A DNA stretch of 64,000 bases from Exilispira sp964581895. Lineage in GTDB: Bacteria > Spirochaetota > JAAYUW01. The position numbers and the translations under genes are program-made. The notes under the pieces are model-generated. The model ran no database searches. It was not told the DNA's origin and saw only the letters and a list, made by a program, of their open reading frames with translations. Positions 53,693 to 62,016 of the stretch are shown here, in pieces (positions within the stretch are counted from its first letter, which is position 1; every line of letters begins with the position of its first letter). The DNA is taken from contig CAZOPR010000004.1 of the NCBI GenBank assembly GCA_964581895.1, positions 248,001 through 312,000 on the forward strand, written 5' to 3'.

Positions 53693-54841
53693 TTACTTAA
53701 AAAACTCAACATTATCAAATTTCCTAAACAAAGAAAGCATAGATATAATATTCTTTTCATTTTCAGAAAGCTTATTACTTAAAATATTTGCACTAAGTTT
53801 TCCAATCCCTGGTCCAAGCATAAAGCCCTGACCACACATACCAGCAAGCAAAAGGACATTTGAATTCAATAACTCTATAATTGGGTTCCCATCCGGTGTG
53901 TTTGGATAATATCCTCGCCATATTCTTCGAATCCTTAAATTTCCAAAATAAGGATAGACATCAAATATCCTGCTTGATATTTGCACTAAAAACTCTGCTG
54001 TTGAAGAGTCAGATTCATAAAATTTAGCAGGGGATGGTGTTAGGCAAAAAACGATCTGTCCTTCAGAATTTTGATAAAAATAAATATTTTTTGAATCTGG
54101 ATAAGATCTTATATCAACAACCATAGGGTCAAAAAGCCTTGCAACAGGCTCGGTTATGCCTGCTTCATGTAGATCTGATTTTACCGGGATTTTAATCTTA
54201 AGTTCTTTTGAAAAAAGTTCAACATCTTTTCCTGATGAAATAACAATATAATCACAGTAATAAATATCTTTATCTGTTTTTACCCCAATAAATCTGTCTT
54301 TTTCTTTAATAAGAGCTTTGACTTCGCTTTCAAAAATAAATTCAGCACCTTCTAATTTTGCTTGCTTGAAAAATGAATAGTTAGATTTTAATGGAGAAGC
54401 ACTCCCATCTTCAGGTGAATATATGGCTCCAAGTAAGCCTTCGTCACATAAATCAGGAACTACTTTTAAGGCTTTATCTTTTGTTATAAAATCAATATTA
54501 AGTCCAAAGCTTTTTTGTATTTTAAGCAACGCAAGTACTGATTCTTTATCTTTTTCATTATATATAGGATAAAAATATCCACCCTGGTACCAGTTTATAT
54601 CATCACCTGTATTTTTATACCAATTCTTAAAGATCTCTATGGAACTAAGACATAGCATAGCTTTTGCTTTGTCAGAATGAGTTGCTCTGATTCCACCAAT
54701 TGCAGCACGATTTTGACCTCTACCACTGGCTTTATTTTTCTCTAAAACTAAAACTTTGAAACCTTCTTTTGCTAGAAAATAAGCGGTTGGTGTTCCTACT
54801 GAACCTGCACCAATAACTATGACATCATATTTTTTTAACAT
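53693..54841 (-). CDS. DAO-family FAD-dependent amine dehydrogenase subunit (sarcosine oxidase beta/glycine oxidase-like)
   Basis: 382 residues. FAD-binding N-terminus VIVIGAGSVGTPTAYFLAKE near 5, RAAIGGIRATHSDKAKA, YFYPIYNEKD, and the C-terminal WRGYYPNTPDGNPIIE and MCGQGFMLGPGIGKL. Oxidises a secondary amino acid (sarcosine, proline, hydroxyproline or glycine). It lies 108 bases downstream of the 709-residue Fe-S flavoprotein, and the pair matches two-component amino-acid dehydrogenases. Substrate open. Confidence 0.88.
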   Translation of the reverse strand: MLKKYDVIVIGAGSVGTPTAYFLAKEGFKVLVLEKNKASGRGQNRAAIGGIRATHSDKAKAMLCLSSIEIFKNWYKNTGDDINWYQGGYFYPIYNEKDKESVLALLKIQKSFGLNIDFITKDKALKVVPDLCDEGLLGAIYSPEDGSASPLKSNYSFFKQAKLEGAEFIFESEVKALIKEKDRFIGVKTDKDIYYCDYIVISSGKDVELFSKELKIKIPVKSDLHEAGITEPVARLFDPMVVDIRSYPDSKNIYFYQNSEGQIVFCLTPSPAKFYESDSSTAEFLVQISSRIFDVYPYFGNLRIRRIWRGYYPNTPDGNPIIELLNSNVLLLAGMCGQGFMLGPGIGKLSANILSNKLSENEKNIISMLSLFRKFDNVEFFK

Positions 54842-54949
54842 ATCTTTTCCTGTATCAAGTTATTATCAATTTTTTAAGGTTTGCTTTTTAATAAAAACCA
54901 ATCATATTTTTAATAAAATTATTTAATAAAATTTAATCATGAATAAAAA

Positions 54950-57079
54950 TTACTCTTTCTTAAAAGGAATCTTCACAACTTTACCTGCAAAGTATTTGAA
55001 TGGGACTTCAACTATCAAAGGTCTTGGTTTGTTTGTTTCGATTTCGGTTCTGTTGATTTGAGCTTCTCTAAATAAAGAGGTTATGGTTGTAGAACAGGTC
55101 TTGCCTCCACATGCACCCATTGATAACCTTGTTGCAGCCTTGATAAAATTTATATCTTTTATACCAAGACTTATTATATTTCTAACCTCATCAGCAGTTA
55201 CTCTTTCACAGATACATACAAAATTGTTATCATTCAATTTTTCTTTATCTGAAATCTTAATATTTTCTTTCACATATTTTTTTTCAATAACATCTTTTTG
55301 AAGTGGAAGTTGAAAAGAAGCAACTTGATCAGCAATTTCTTCATCAACCCATAAAGAGACAAGGGATCTTTTTTCTTTCGGATAGTTTTTAATGTTTATG
55401 AATTCTCCTTTCCCTATGATATTCCCTTCAAAATCTGTCAAGTTATATTCTTTTTCAGGTAAAAATTGATCTAAAAATTCAAATGGCAAAGTTACCATTA
55501 CCTTCTTGCCATTTTTCTTTCTTTTATCAACTAAAGTTATTGCTAATGCAGGGCAGGTGATAACACATTGATTACATCCAATACAACCAGAAGTATAAAG
55601 GGGGATATCATATATAGGGTTACCCTCAATTTTTATGCAATTTTTCGAGCATGATGTAACACAAGGGTTACAAGGTATCTGTTGATAGCAAAATATTCGG
55701 GGGTAAACATTACCAGACAGATCCTGTTTTTTAGTAACTTCATCAGGCTCAAAAACTTTCCCACCAGGCATTTTTAGTATTTTTTCTTTTTCTAGGATAG
55801 ACTCTGGGAAGTCAAGATTAAAACCAGATTCCTTAAGAAGTTTCATGGCGGCAAGTTTGCCTGAAAACATAGCTGAACTTGCTTCTGCGATTTCATTGGC
55901 ATCACCAGCTTTAAATAACTTTATCCCACAGTTTTTTAATGAATTTTCAAATTCATTATTTTCAGCAAGTCCAACAGCTATTAGAAGTGTATCTATTGAA
56001 AATTCTTTTATTGAGTTGAAGTCAGGAGAAAAATCTTCATTTACCTTTGCTATCTTAACAGAATTTACCCTTTCATCTCCTTGAGCTTCTAAAACAGTAT
56101 GGCTAAAAAAGACTGGAACACCCAATCTCTTTATTTTATCTAGATGAACCTTATAACCGCTTTGTTTTGGTGCAACATCACATATACCGACAACTTTTAT
56201 TCCAGCTTGAAGAGCGTGATATGCTGCAATAAGACCAACATTTCCAGCACCGACTATAAATATTTTTTCAAAACCAACAACAAGATCTCTATTTAATAGA
56301 GTTTGAAAAGCACCTGCTCCGAATATACCAGGAAGATGGTTATTCTTAAAAGTTAGATATTTTTCTCTTGCACCAGTTGCTAAAATGACTGATTTTGTTT
56401 TTACAATATAATAGTTTTTACCATTGAAAAGACCAACTTTACCACCTTCGAATCCACCTATGAAATAGGTATTTGTAAAAATCTGAATATTATTAGAATT
56501 GGCAATTGAATTTTCAAGAATTTTGGCTATATCAAGTCCCCTAGTTCCAGCATAGCAATCTTCTTTCGAACCGAAAAATTTATGAGTTTGCAAAAGAAGT
56601 TTCCCGCCAAGTTTTGGTTTATCATCGACAAGCAAAACTTTTAACTCAGGGAAGTCTTTAAGAATTGATGCTGCGGCAAGTCCAGAGGGTCCACCACCTA
56701 TAATAACAACATCAACTTCCATTTCATATATATCGGGGAAATTTTTTATTTTTTCTTTTTTTAATTCTGGTAGTGAAGAAAGGCTAAAAATATTCATCCC
56801 CTCTTCAATAGGAGTCATACATCCTTTTACAATATATCCATCAGCTATAACTCTACATTGAGCACACATACCATTTGCACAGAATAATCCCTGATTTGAA
56901 TGATCATGATGATTTTTACCAATATTATAAATACCATAAGATGCGAGGGCGGATGTTATCATCATCCCTTTATAACCAATATATTTTTCACCATTATAAA
57001 AAAATGATATCTTATCTTTATAATTTGAACTTAATACCGGATGTTTTTCCACAATTTTAGGATTAGGTTCACTTATCAC
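54950..57079 (-). CDS. Fe-S flavoprotein, alpha-type subunit of a sarcosine-oxidase/proline-dehydrogenase-like complex
   Basis: 709 residues from a GTG with GAGG six bases upstream. N-terminal 2Fe-2S domain (GLFCANGMCAQCRV, GCMTP), then a two-dinucleotide FAD/NAD flavoprotein (VVIIGGGPSGLAAA, FIVGAGNVGLIAAYHA), a 4Fe-4S region (IPCNPCVTSCSKNC, SGCIGCNQCVITCP) and a BFD-like 2Fe-2S domain (FVCICERVTADEV, ACGGKTC). This combination is seen in alpha subunits of hydrogen cyanide synthase, opine and proline/hydroxyproline dehydrogenases, here fused into one chain with an extra ferredoxin insert. Electrons from the DAO subunit would pass to NAD or ferredoxin. Confidence 0.9.
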   Translation of the reverse strand: MISEPNPKIVEKHPVLSSNYKDKISFFYNGEKYIGYKGMMITSALASYGIYNIGKNHHDHSNQGLFCANGMCAQCRVIADGYIVKGCMTPIEEGMNIFSLSSLPELKKEKIKNFPDIYEMEVDVVIIGGGPSGLAAASILKDFPELKVLLVDDKPKLGGKLLLQTHKFFGSKEDCYAGTRGLDIAKILENSIANSNNIQIFTNTYFIGGFEGGKVGLFNGKNYYIVKTKSVILATGAREKYLTFKNNHLPGIFGAGAFQTLLNRDLVVGFEKIFIVGAGNVGLIAAYHALQAGIKVVGICDVAPKQSGYKVHLDKIKRLGVPVFFSHTVLEAQGDERVNSVKIAKVNEDFSPDFNSIKEFSIDTLLIAVGLAENNEFENSLKNCGIKLFKAGDANEIAEASSAMFSGKLAAMKLLKESGFNLDFPESILEKEKILKMPGGKVFEPDEVTKKQDLSGNVYPRIFCYQQIPCNPCVTSCSKNCIKIEGNPIYDIPLYTSGCIGCNQCVITCPALAITLVDKRKKNGKKVMVTLPFEFLDQFLPEKEYNLTDFEGNIIGKGEFINIKNYPKEKRSLVSLWVDEEIADQVASFQLPLQKDVIEKKYVKENIKISDKEKLNDNNFVCICERVTADEVRNIISLGIKDINFIKAATRLSMGACGGKTCSTTITSLFREAQINRTEIETNKPRPLIVEVPFKYFAGKVVKIPFKKE

Positions 57080-57140
57080 AGCTTACCTCTTTTATCATTT
57101 TATTTTTGAATAAATTTACATAAGACAGATTCAAAGTCAA

Positions 57141-57334
57141 TAAAAATTGGATTAAAGTATTGATAATAATAGACTTGAATAAAGCATAAATAGTGGATGA
57201 TAGACTGATAAATAGATGTATAAATAATAGGATTAATGATAAATTAAATAATAAAAATTTTTAAAAATAGATTAAAATTGAATTAAAATACTTATAAGAA
57301 AAGAATTGAATAAGTCATAAATACTAGATAATCA
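57141..57334. repeat. Imperfect direct duplication in an AT-rich gap
   Basis: About 64 bases at 57141-57204 and 57271-57334 align with many substitutions (shared core around ATTAAA.TA...TTGAATAA..CATAAATA). The gap 57080-57354 holds no gene. Confidence 0.35.
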
Positions 57335-57354
57335 AATAAGTTTTAAGAGTTTTT

Positions 57355-58137
57355 TTATCTATGATTAAAGAAAGTGCATAGATATACTTTTGAAGCGTTA
57401 TTTATTATTAGTAAATCAGCTAAAAAAGAGGCAGTTTTCCCGGTAGTGTAAATATCGTCAACAAGGAGGATATTCTTGTTAGTAATATCTATTCTTTTGT
57501 TTAATAGAAATTTGTTTTTAAATATAAATCTTTGAGCAAATGAGCTATCATTTTCTTTTCTTTGTATATGAAAGTATTGAAAACCCTTTTCAATAAAAAC
57601 AGAAATAATAGGCTTATTTATCTTTTTAGCTAAAACTTTTGCAAAGATTTTAGATGGGTTGTAACTTCTAATCAGTTTTTTATTAATAGATATAGGGACA
57701 AAAACAATATAATCTATAAAATTTGAATATTGTTCAACAATATTTTGAGGGAAAAGAAAATCAAAAATATTTGAAAAAAGATTCATAAGCCCCTTATCTT
57801 TTCTATATTTTGCCTTCAAATAAAGTTGATAAAGTTGATTGTTAAGTGGCATCAATGAAAAAACATTTTCTATATTTTTATGATGAAATTTATCACAAAC
57901 GCTTCCCACTAAAACAGCAGAGCATATAGGACATCTTTTGTAGTTTTCAAATAAAGATTTTATACTATTAAAACAATTTTTACAGATCCCTTCGACTGAA
58001 TTAAAATTATCAAAATCAATTATATTTTGGCAGATAAGGCACAATGGCTGCCCTAAAAGATAAACAAAACCTTTAATTGAATTATTAAAAGATTTTAATT
58101 GATTAATCTTTTTCTCGGTTTCAAAAAAATTTTTCAT
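57355..58137 (-). CDS. comF: ComF family phosphoribosyltransferase-like protein
   Basis: 260 residues. N-terminal zinc-finger-like region with CLICQNIID, GICKNCFN and CPICSAV. The C-terminal half is a PRTase fold with the PRPP loop ILLVDDIYTTGKTASFLADL near residue 225 and FVPISINKKLIRSYNPSKIF. ComF proteins act in DNA uptake in competent bacteria and are widespread in others, where their role is less clear. No other competence gene is nearby. Second gene after a small Cys protein, four bases away, in a run starting with the solute-binding protein and kinase. Confidence 0.9.
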   Translation of the reverse strand: MKNFFETEKKINQLKSFNNSIKGFVYLLGQPLCLICQNIIDFDNFNSVEGICKNCFNSIKSLFENYKRCPICSAVLVGSVCDKFHHKNIENVFSLMPLNNQLYQLYLKAKYRKDKGLMNLFSNIFDFLFPQNIVEQYSNFIDYIVFVPISINKKLIRSYNPSKIFAKVLAKKINKPIISVFIEKGFQYFHIQRKENDSSFAQRFIFKNKFLLNKRIDITNKNILLVDDIYTTGKTASFLADLLIINNASKVYLCTFFNHR

Positions 58138-58141
58138 ATTT

Positions 58142-58405
58142 TTATAAATATTTTATCCTATAGGGGCAAAAAGGACTATGTATAGAAGTTCGGTAATATT
58201 TCCCATTTAACTCATCATCTTTTGATACTACTTTATACCCTTTTTCTTTAAGTTGGTCCAGAATTTGCTTTCTTCTTTCTTTATTATTAAAACAAGCTGG
58301 ACATACACCTATAGTTTGCTTTTTCCCCTCTTTATCTCTTACTTCAATATAACTTCTATGTTCAGCAATGGCAGTAAATCTTGAAACTTTCTTGAACTGG
58401 TTCAT
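58142..58405 (-). CDS. Small cysteine-containing protein of unknown function
   Basis: 87 residues, basic. It holds CPAC (Cys 35 and 38) and a later Cys in SPFCPYRIKYL, a possible metal site, although only three cysteines are present. The ATG overlaps the stop of the histidine kinase gene by four bases (ATGA), and comF begins four bases after its stop, so it is translated as part of the solute-binding protein-kinase-comF run. Function not recognised. Confidence 0.7.
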   Translation of the reverse strand: MNQFKKVSRFTAIAEHRSYIEVRDKEGKKQTIGVCPACFNNKERRKQILDQLKEKGYKVVSKDDELNGKYYRTSIHSPFCPYRIKYL

Positions 58406-60294
58406 TTTTCTTCATAAACTGGAAGATAGATAGAAAAGTTTGATCCCAAATTTTTATTGGATATTAAATCTAAAAGACCTTTATGCAATTGAACTAATGT
58501 TAACACCATAGAAAGTCCTAAACCTGTTCCCATATTATCAGATTTTGTAGAGAAAAAAGGTTGAAATATCTTATTGAAGTTTTCTTTTTCTATTCCAACA
58601 CCACTATCTATAACAGAAATTTTATAAAATTTTTTACCTAAAGAATTTTGAACTAATTCTTCAGAATTAAATAAGAAATAATTTTCGCTAATATCAGAAA
58701 GAGAAAAGCAATCTATTTTGTGAATTTCGAGTTGTACAGTTCCACCCCATTTTTCATTTTCTTTTCTCATTATTGTCATAGCATGAGAAGCATTAACTAT
58801 CAGGTTAAAAAAAATTTCTTCCAGCAGAATATCATCTGCATCAACAAGGCAAGGAGCTTGAATAAAATTGGAAAATTCAATTTTTACTGTTTTATTTATA
58901 GAGATTTTGCTTATTTTTATGACTTTATCCAAAACATCGATCAAATTTATCTTGCTTTTGGTAAATTCTCTATGTTTTGATAGAAGTAGAAGGTGCTGTA
59001 CTACACCCTCAGCACTTTTTGCTATATCCATAATTATTTCAAGGTAATCACTTAATTCAGATATTTTTTCTATCTTTTTAGATAAAATATCTGCATTTGC
59101 AAGTATAGCCGTGCTTTTTATACTTCCAATAAGGTTATTAAAATCATGTGCTAGACCACTGGCTAAAGAATTGATAAGTTCACCTTTTTGAAGTTGAACA
59201 AGTCTTCTTTGAATCTGAACATTATTAGTAATATTATCAATTCTAATGACTACTTTTTCATCATCATCTAAAATCAAAGGTAGAATTTCGATATTAAAAT
59301 AGGACTGAATCAGACTACTAAAAATTTCACCTTCTATATTTTCAGGGTTTTTATTTTCTTTTACTTTATTTATAATATTTTCAAGTTTTTTTAATTCAGG
59401 GAAAAAATTATAATAAAGCTCATTTTCAAAAGGCAATCTATCTATCGATAAAAATTTGCTAAATGTCTGATTGCATAAAGTTATTCTGTCATTTTTATCT
59501 ATAACTAAGATTCCAGTTTTTAAGTTAGATAAGGTATTTATAATTAAATTTCTTTCATTTCTTATTATTTTCATCATCTTATTAAATTCTGAAGCCAAAA
59601 GGTTAAATTCATAATCAAAATCTAATCTTATATTTGTTTTATATTCCTGTTCTCTACTTTTTTTTATTGAATCAAGCACTATTTTTAAAGGTTTTGTCAA
59701 ATATGATGCAAATATAAATGAAAAAAAATAATTAATTATCATAAGTATAATAAATAAAACAAGAGAATATAAAAGAAGATAAAAGGATTGTTTAGCTAGT
59801 GAGTTTAAGGAATAAGAAAAGACAACTGAATAAACATGTCTTTGATAAAAATCAAATACTGGCTGAACTATTAGCAATAAAAGATTTTTGTCCTTAAAGG
59901 TTTTTATATATGAGCTTGAAATACTGCGAATATTAGGCAATATTTCATTATTGATAAATCTATCTTCTCCCTCATATTTTATTTTTGCTTTAACTTCATC
60001 AAAAGAAAAGCAGATTTTACCATTCATATCAACAATTTGAAAATTTTTTAAATCTTTGATTTCTGATATTAAGGATGTAATATTTTTATTAAAAGCTGAA
60101 AAACTATCTTCATAATATTTTTGATAAATTTGAACAATGTTTAGTGAAATATTTTTTGTTAAAATTAATGCGTCTTGCCTAAAAATGTTTTCGGAAAATT
60201 GATATATAAAAACTGAAAAAAAGAAGCTGGTTATAAAAGTAGTTCCAAATAAGATTAATGTTGTTGTTAAAAAAACTCTTTTTTTAAGTTTCAT
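58402..60294 (-). CDS. Membrane sensor histidine kinase with periplasmic domain, HAMP and PAS
   Basis: 630 residues. Membrane helix (about 8-32), periplasmic domain to ~165, second helix (LLLYSLVLFIILMIINYFF), HAMP (YLTKPLKIVLDSI), PAS (IINTLSNLKTGILVID), then a HisKA with SLASGLAHDFNNLIGSIKST and HATPase with NASHAMTIMR, DSGVGIEKENF and GTGLGLSMV. It starts one base after the stop of the solute-binding protein gene, so the two are coupled and the protein may sense the solute. Phosphotransfer partner not in the run. Confidence 0.92.
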   Translation of the reverse strand: MKLKKRVFLTTTLILFGTTFITSFFFSVFIYQFSENIFRQDALILTKNISLNIVQIYQKYYEDSFSAFNKNITSLISEIKDLKNFQIVDMNGKICFSFDEVKAKIKYEGEDRFINNEILPNIRSISSSYIKTFKDKNLLLLIVQPVFDFYQRHVYSVVFSYSLNSLAKQSFYLLLYSLVLFIILMIINYFFSFIFASYLTKPLKIVLDSIKKSREQEYKTNIRLDFDYEFNLLASEFNKMMKIIRNERNLIINTLSNLKTGILVIDKNDRITLCNQTFSKFLSIDRLPFENELYYNFFPELKKLENIINKVKENKNPENIEGEIFSSLIQSYFNIEILPLILDDDEKVVIRIDNITNNVQIQRRLVQLQKGELINSLASGLAHDFNNLIGSIKSTAILANADILSKKIEKISELSDYLEIIMDIAKSAEGVVQHLLLLSKHREFTKSKINLIDVLDKVIKISKISINKTVKIEFSNFIQAPCLVDADDILLEEIFFNLIVNASHAMTIMRKENEKWGGTVQLEIHKIDCFSLSDISENYFLFNSEELVQNSLGKKFYKISVIDSGVGIEKENFNKIFQPFFSTKSDNMGTGLGLSMVLTLVQLHKGLLDLISNKNLGSNFSIYLPVYEEK

Positions 60295-60295
60295 T

Positions 60296-61867
60296 TTAGT
60301 AACTCATCTCAAAAGCATATACTCTTTCATCAGCTCTAATCTGCCATTTTAAGTTTTTTTTACAAAGCGCAATAACATTTGGCCAATATAATGGTATATA
60401 AGGAACTTTATTCATAGTAAGTTCCATTATTTTTTGATATAGTGCAATCCTTTTTTCTTCATCAAATTCTTCATTTACTTTTTCAATAAGTTCATCAATT
60501 TCCTTATCGGAAAAGCCTGAAAAGTTATAGTTCCCCCAGCTTCCTTTTTTTGAATGGATTAATGTTGAAATTATAAATAAAGCATCGCCAGTTGCAGAAG
60601 ATAAAGAAAATGGGACCATAGAGAAATTTTGTTCTTTTCTAATTTTGCTAATTTCAGATTCATCAACTTTAAATAATTGTAAGTTTATATTTATTGCTTT
60701 AAGGTATTCCAGTAAAAGTAATGCAATTTTTTCAAAAAATTTATCTTGCATCGAAAAATGAAGAGCCATCGAAAAACCACCGGAAAGATTTGCCAAAGAC
60801 AATAGTTTTTTAGCAGACTCAATATTTTGAATTTGCTTTGGAATTTTTGGATTAAATCCGATTACAAAAGGCGATACAAGTTGATTAGCGCTGGTAGAAT
60901 TATCAGAAAAGATTTTCTTGGCGATCTCATCTGTATTTATCGCATAATATATGGCTTTTCGAACAAATTCATTTGCTAAAGGATTAAAAGAAAGAGGTAT
61001 ATAATCATTTTTTTTATCAAGACAATTTAAGATCAAAAAGTTTGTTCTTAATCCACAAGTTGATAATTTATTATAACTTTTTAAGTCTTGAAAATTAGTA
61101 TAAAAATCTTGATCAAACCAGACAAAAAGATCAAAATCTTCCTTTTTCATCAAACTTAGAATATTTTGACTGTTACAAAGGTAAAAGATAACTTTTTTAA
61201 AGTTCGGCTTTTTACCCCAGTATTTATCGTTTCTTGTAAGTGTTACTATTTTAACACCTGAAGATTCAGTAATTTTGGGATTCATATAAGGACCTGTTCC
61301 AACGGGATTCTCTAAAAAATATTGCATCCCATTTTTTTCAATATAATTTTTTGGTAAAATCGCACAATTTCTAAGTTTTAACAGAAATGTTGGGAAAATA
61401 TTTGAAGTCACTATTTTTATGGAGTAATCATTTATTTTTTCTATTTTGGAAAAAGATAGATTTATACCAAAATCACTATTAGCTTCTGAATTTATCTCTA
61501 ACTTTACTCTTTCAAATGAAAAAATAACATCATCGGCTGTTAGTGGCTGCTGATTTGAAAAATAAATATTTTTTCTTAAGTTAAAAATCCAGGTTTTATC
61601 GTCAATATTAATCCAGTTTTCAGCCAAAAGAGGGACAACTTTACCATCTTTGTCTATCGTAACAAGACTTTCAAATATATGTTGATTTAATGATAAAATA
61701 TTAGATTTATTATATTTATATGGGTCAAAATAGACGGTTAAATCATTTGCTGCGATTTTTAAAGTCTCGTTTGAAATAGAAGCATAAAAACTTAAAAATA
61801 TAGTTAAGATTAAAAATAATAAAATAAAAATAAGTGAGTACTTTATTAAAAATCTTTTTTTCACCAC
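60296..61867 (-). CDS. Family 5 extracellular solute-binding protein, kinase-linked
   Basis: 523 residues from a GTG at 61867 (a second GTG follows directly). N-terminal membrane helix (YSLIFILLFLILTIFLSFYA), then the SBP5 fold: SLNQHIFESLVTIDKDGKVV, ENWINIDDKTWIFNLRKNIY, PLTADDVIFSFERVK, VGTGPYM, AIYYAINTDEIAKKIF and IALYQKIMELTMNKVPYIPL. It resembles OppA/DppA but has no adjacent permease or ATPase. Instead a histidine kinase gene begins one base after its stop, so it may act as a ligand-capturing sensor. It could also serve the orphan Opp operon at 8.9 kb. No obvious lipobox cysteine. Confidence 0.92.
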   Translation of the reverse strand: MVKKRFLIKYSLIFILLFLILTIFLSFYASISNETLKIAANDLTVYFDPYKYNKSNILSLNQHIFESLVTIDKDGKVVPLLAENWINIDDKTWIFNLRKNIYFSNQQPLTADDVIFSFERVKLEINSEANSDFGINLSFSKIEKINDYSIKIVTSNIFPTFLLKLRNCAILPKNYIEKNGMQYFLENPVGTGPYMNPKITESSGVKIVTLTRNDKYWGKKPNFKKVIFYLCNSQNILSLMKKEDFDLFVWFDQDFYTNFQDLKSYNKLSTCGLRTNFLILNCLDKKNDYIPLSFNPLANEFVRKAIYYAINTDEIAKKIFSDNSTSANQLVSPFVIGFNPKIPKQIQNIESAKKLLSLANLSGGFSMALHFSMQDKFFEKIALLLLEYLKAININLQLFKVDESEISKIRKEQNFSMVPFSLSSATGDALFIISTLIHSKKGSWGNYNFSGFSDKEIDELIEKVNEEFDEEKRIALYQKIMELTMNKVPYIPLYWPNVIALCKKNLKWQIRADERVYAFEMSY

Positions 61868-61908
61868 TTTTCTTACCCTTTTATAAAATTATAGTAAAAA
61901 AATTGAAG

Positions 61909-62016
61909 ATAGCAAATTAAATAAGATTTAAAATATCCTTTGACCCAAACCACACGACGCTTTCTCTAAAAAATATAACAAAACCACCCCCACACTTGAT
62001 TTAGCTAATTTGCTAT
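61909..62016. repeat. Eleven-bp inverted repeat around a C-rich intergenic segment
   Basis: ATAGCAAATTA (61909-61919) and TAATTTGCTAT (62006-62016) are perfect inverted repeats 86 bases apart; the right arm contains the hybrid-kinase stop codon. The enclosed strand is unusually C-rich for this genome, with AACCACACGACGC and AAACCACCCCCACAC (G-rich on the minus strand). It may be a small RNA, leader or operator of the solute-binding protein gene. Confidence 0.45.
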
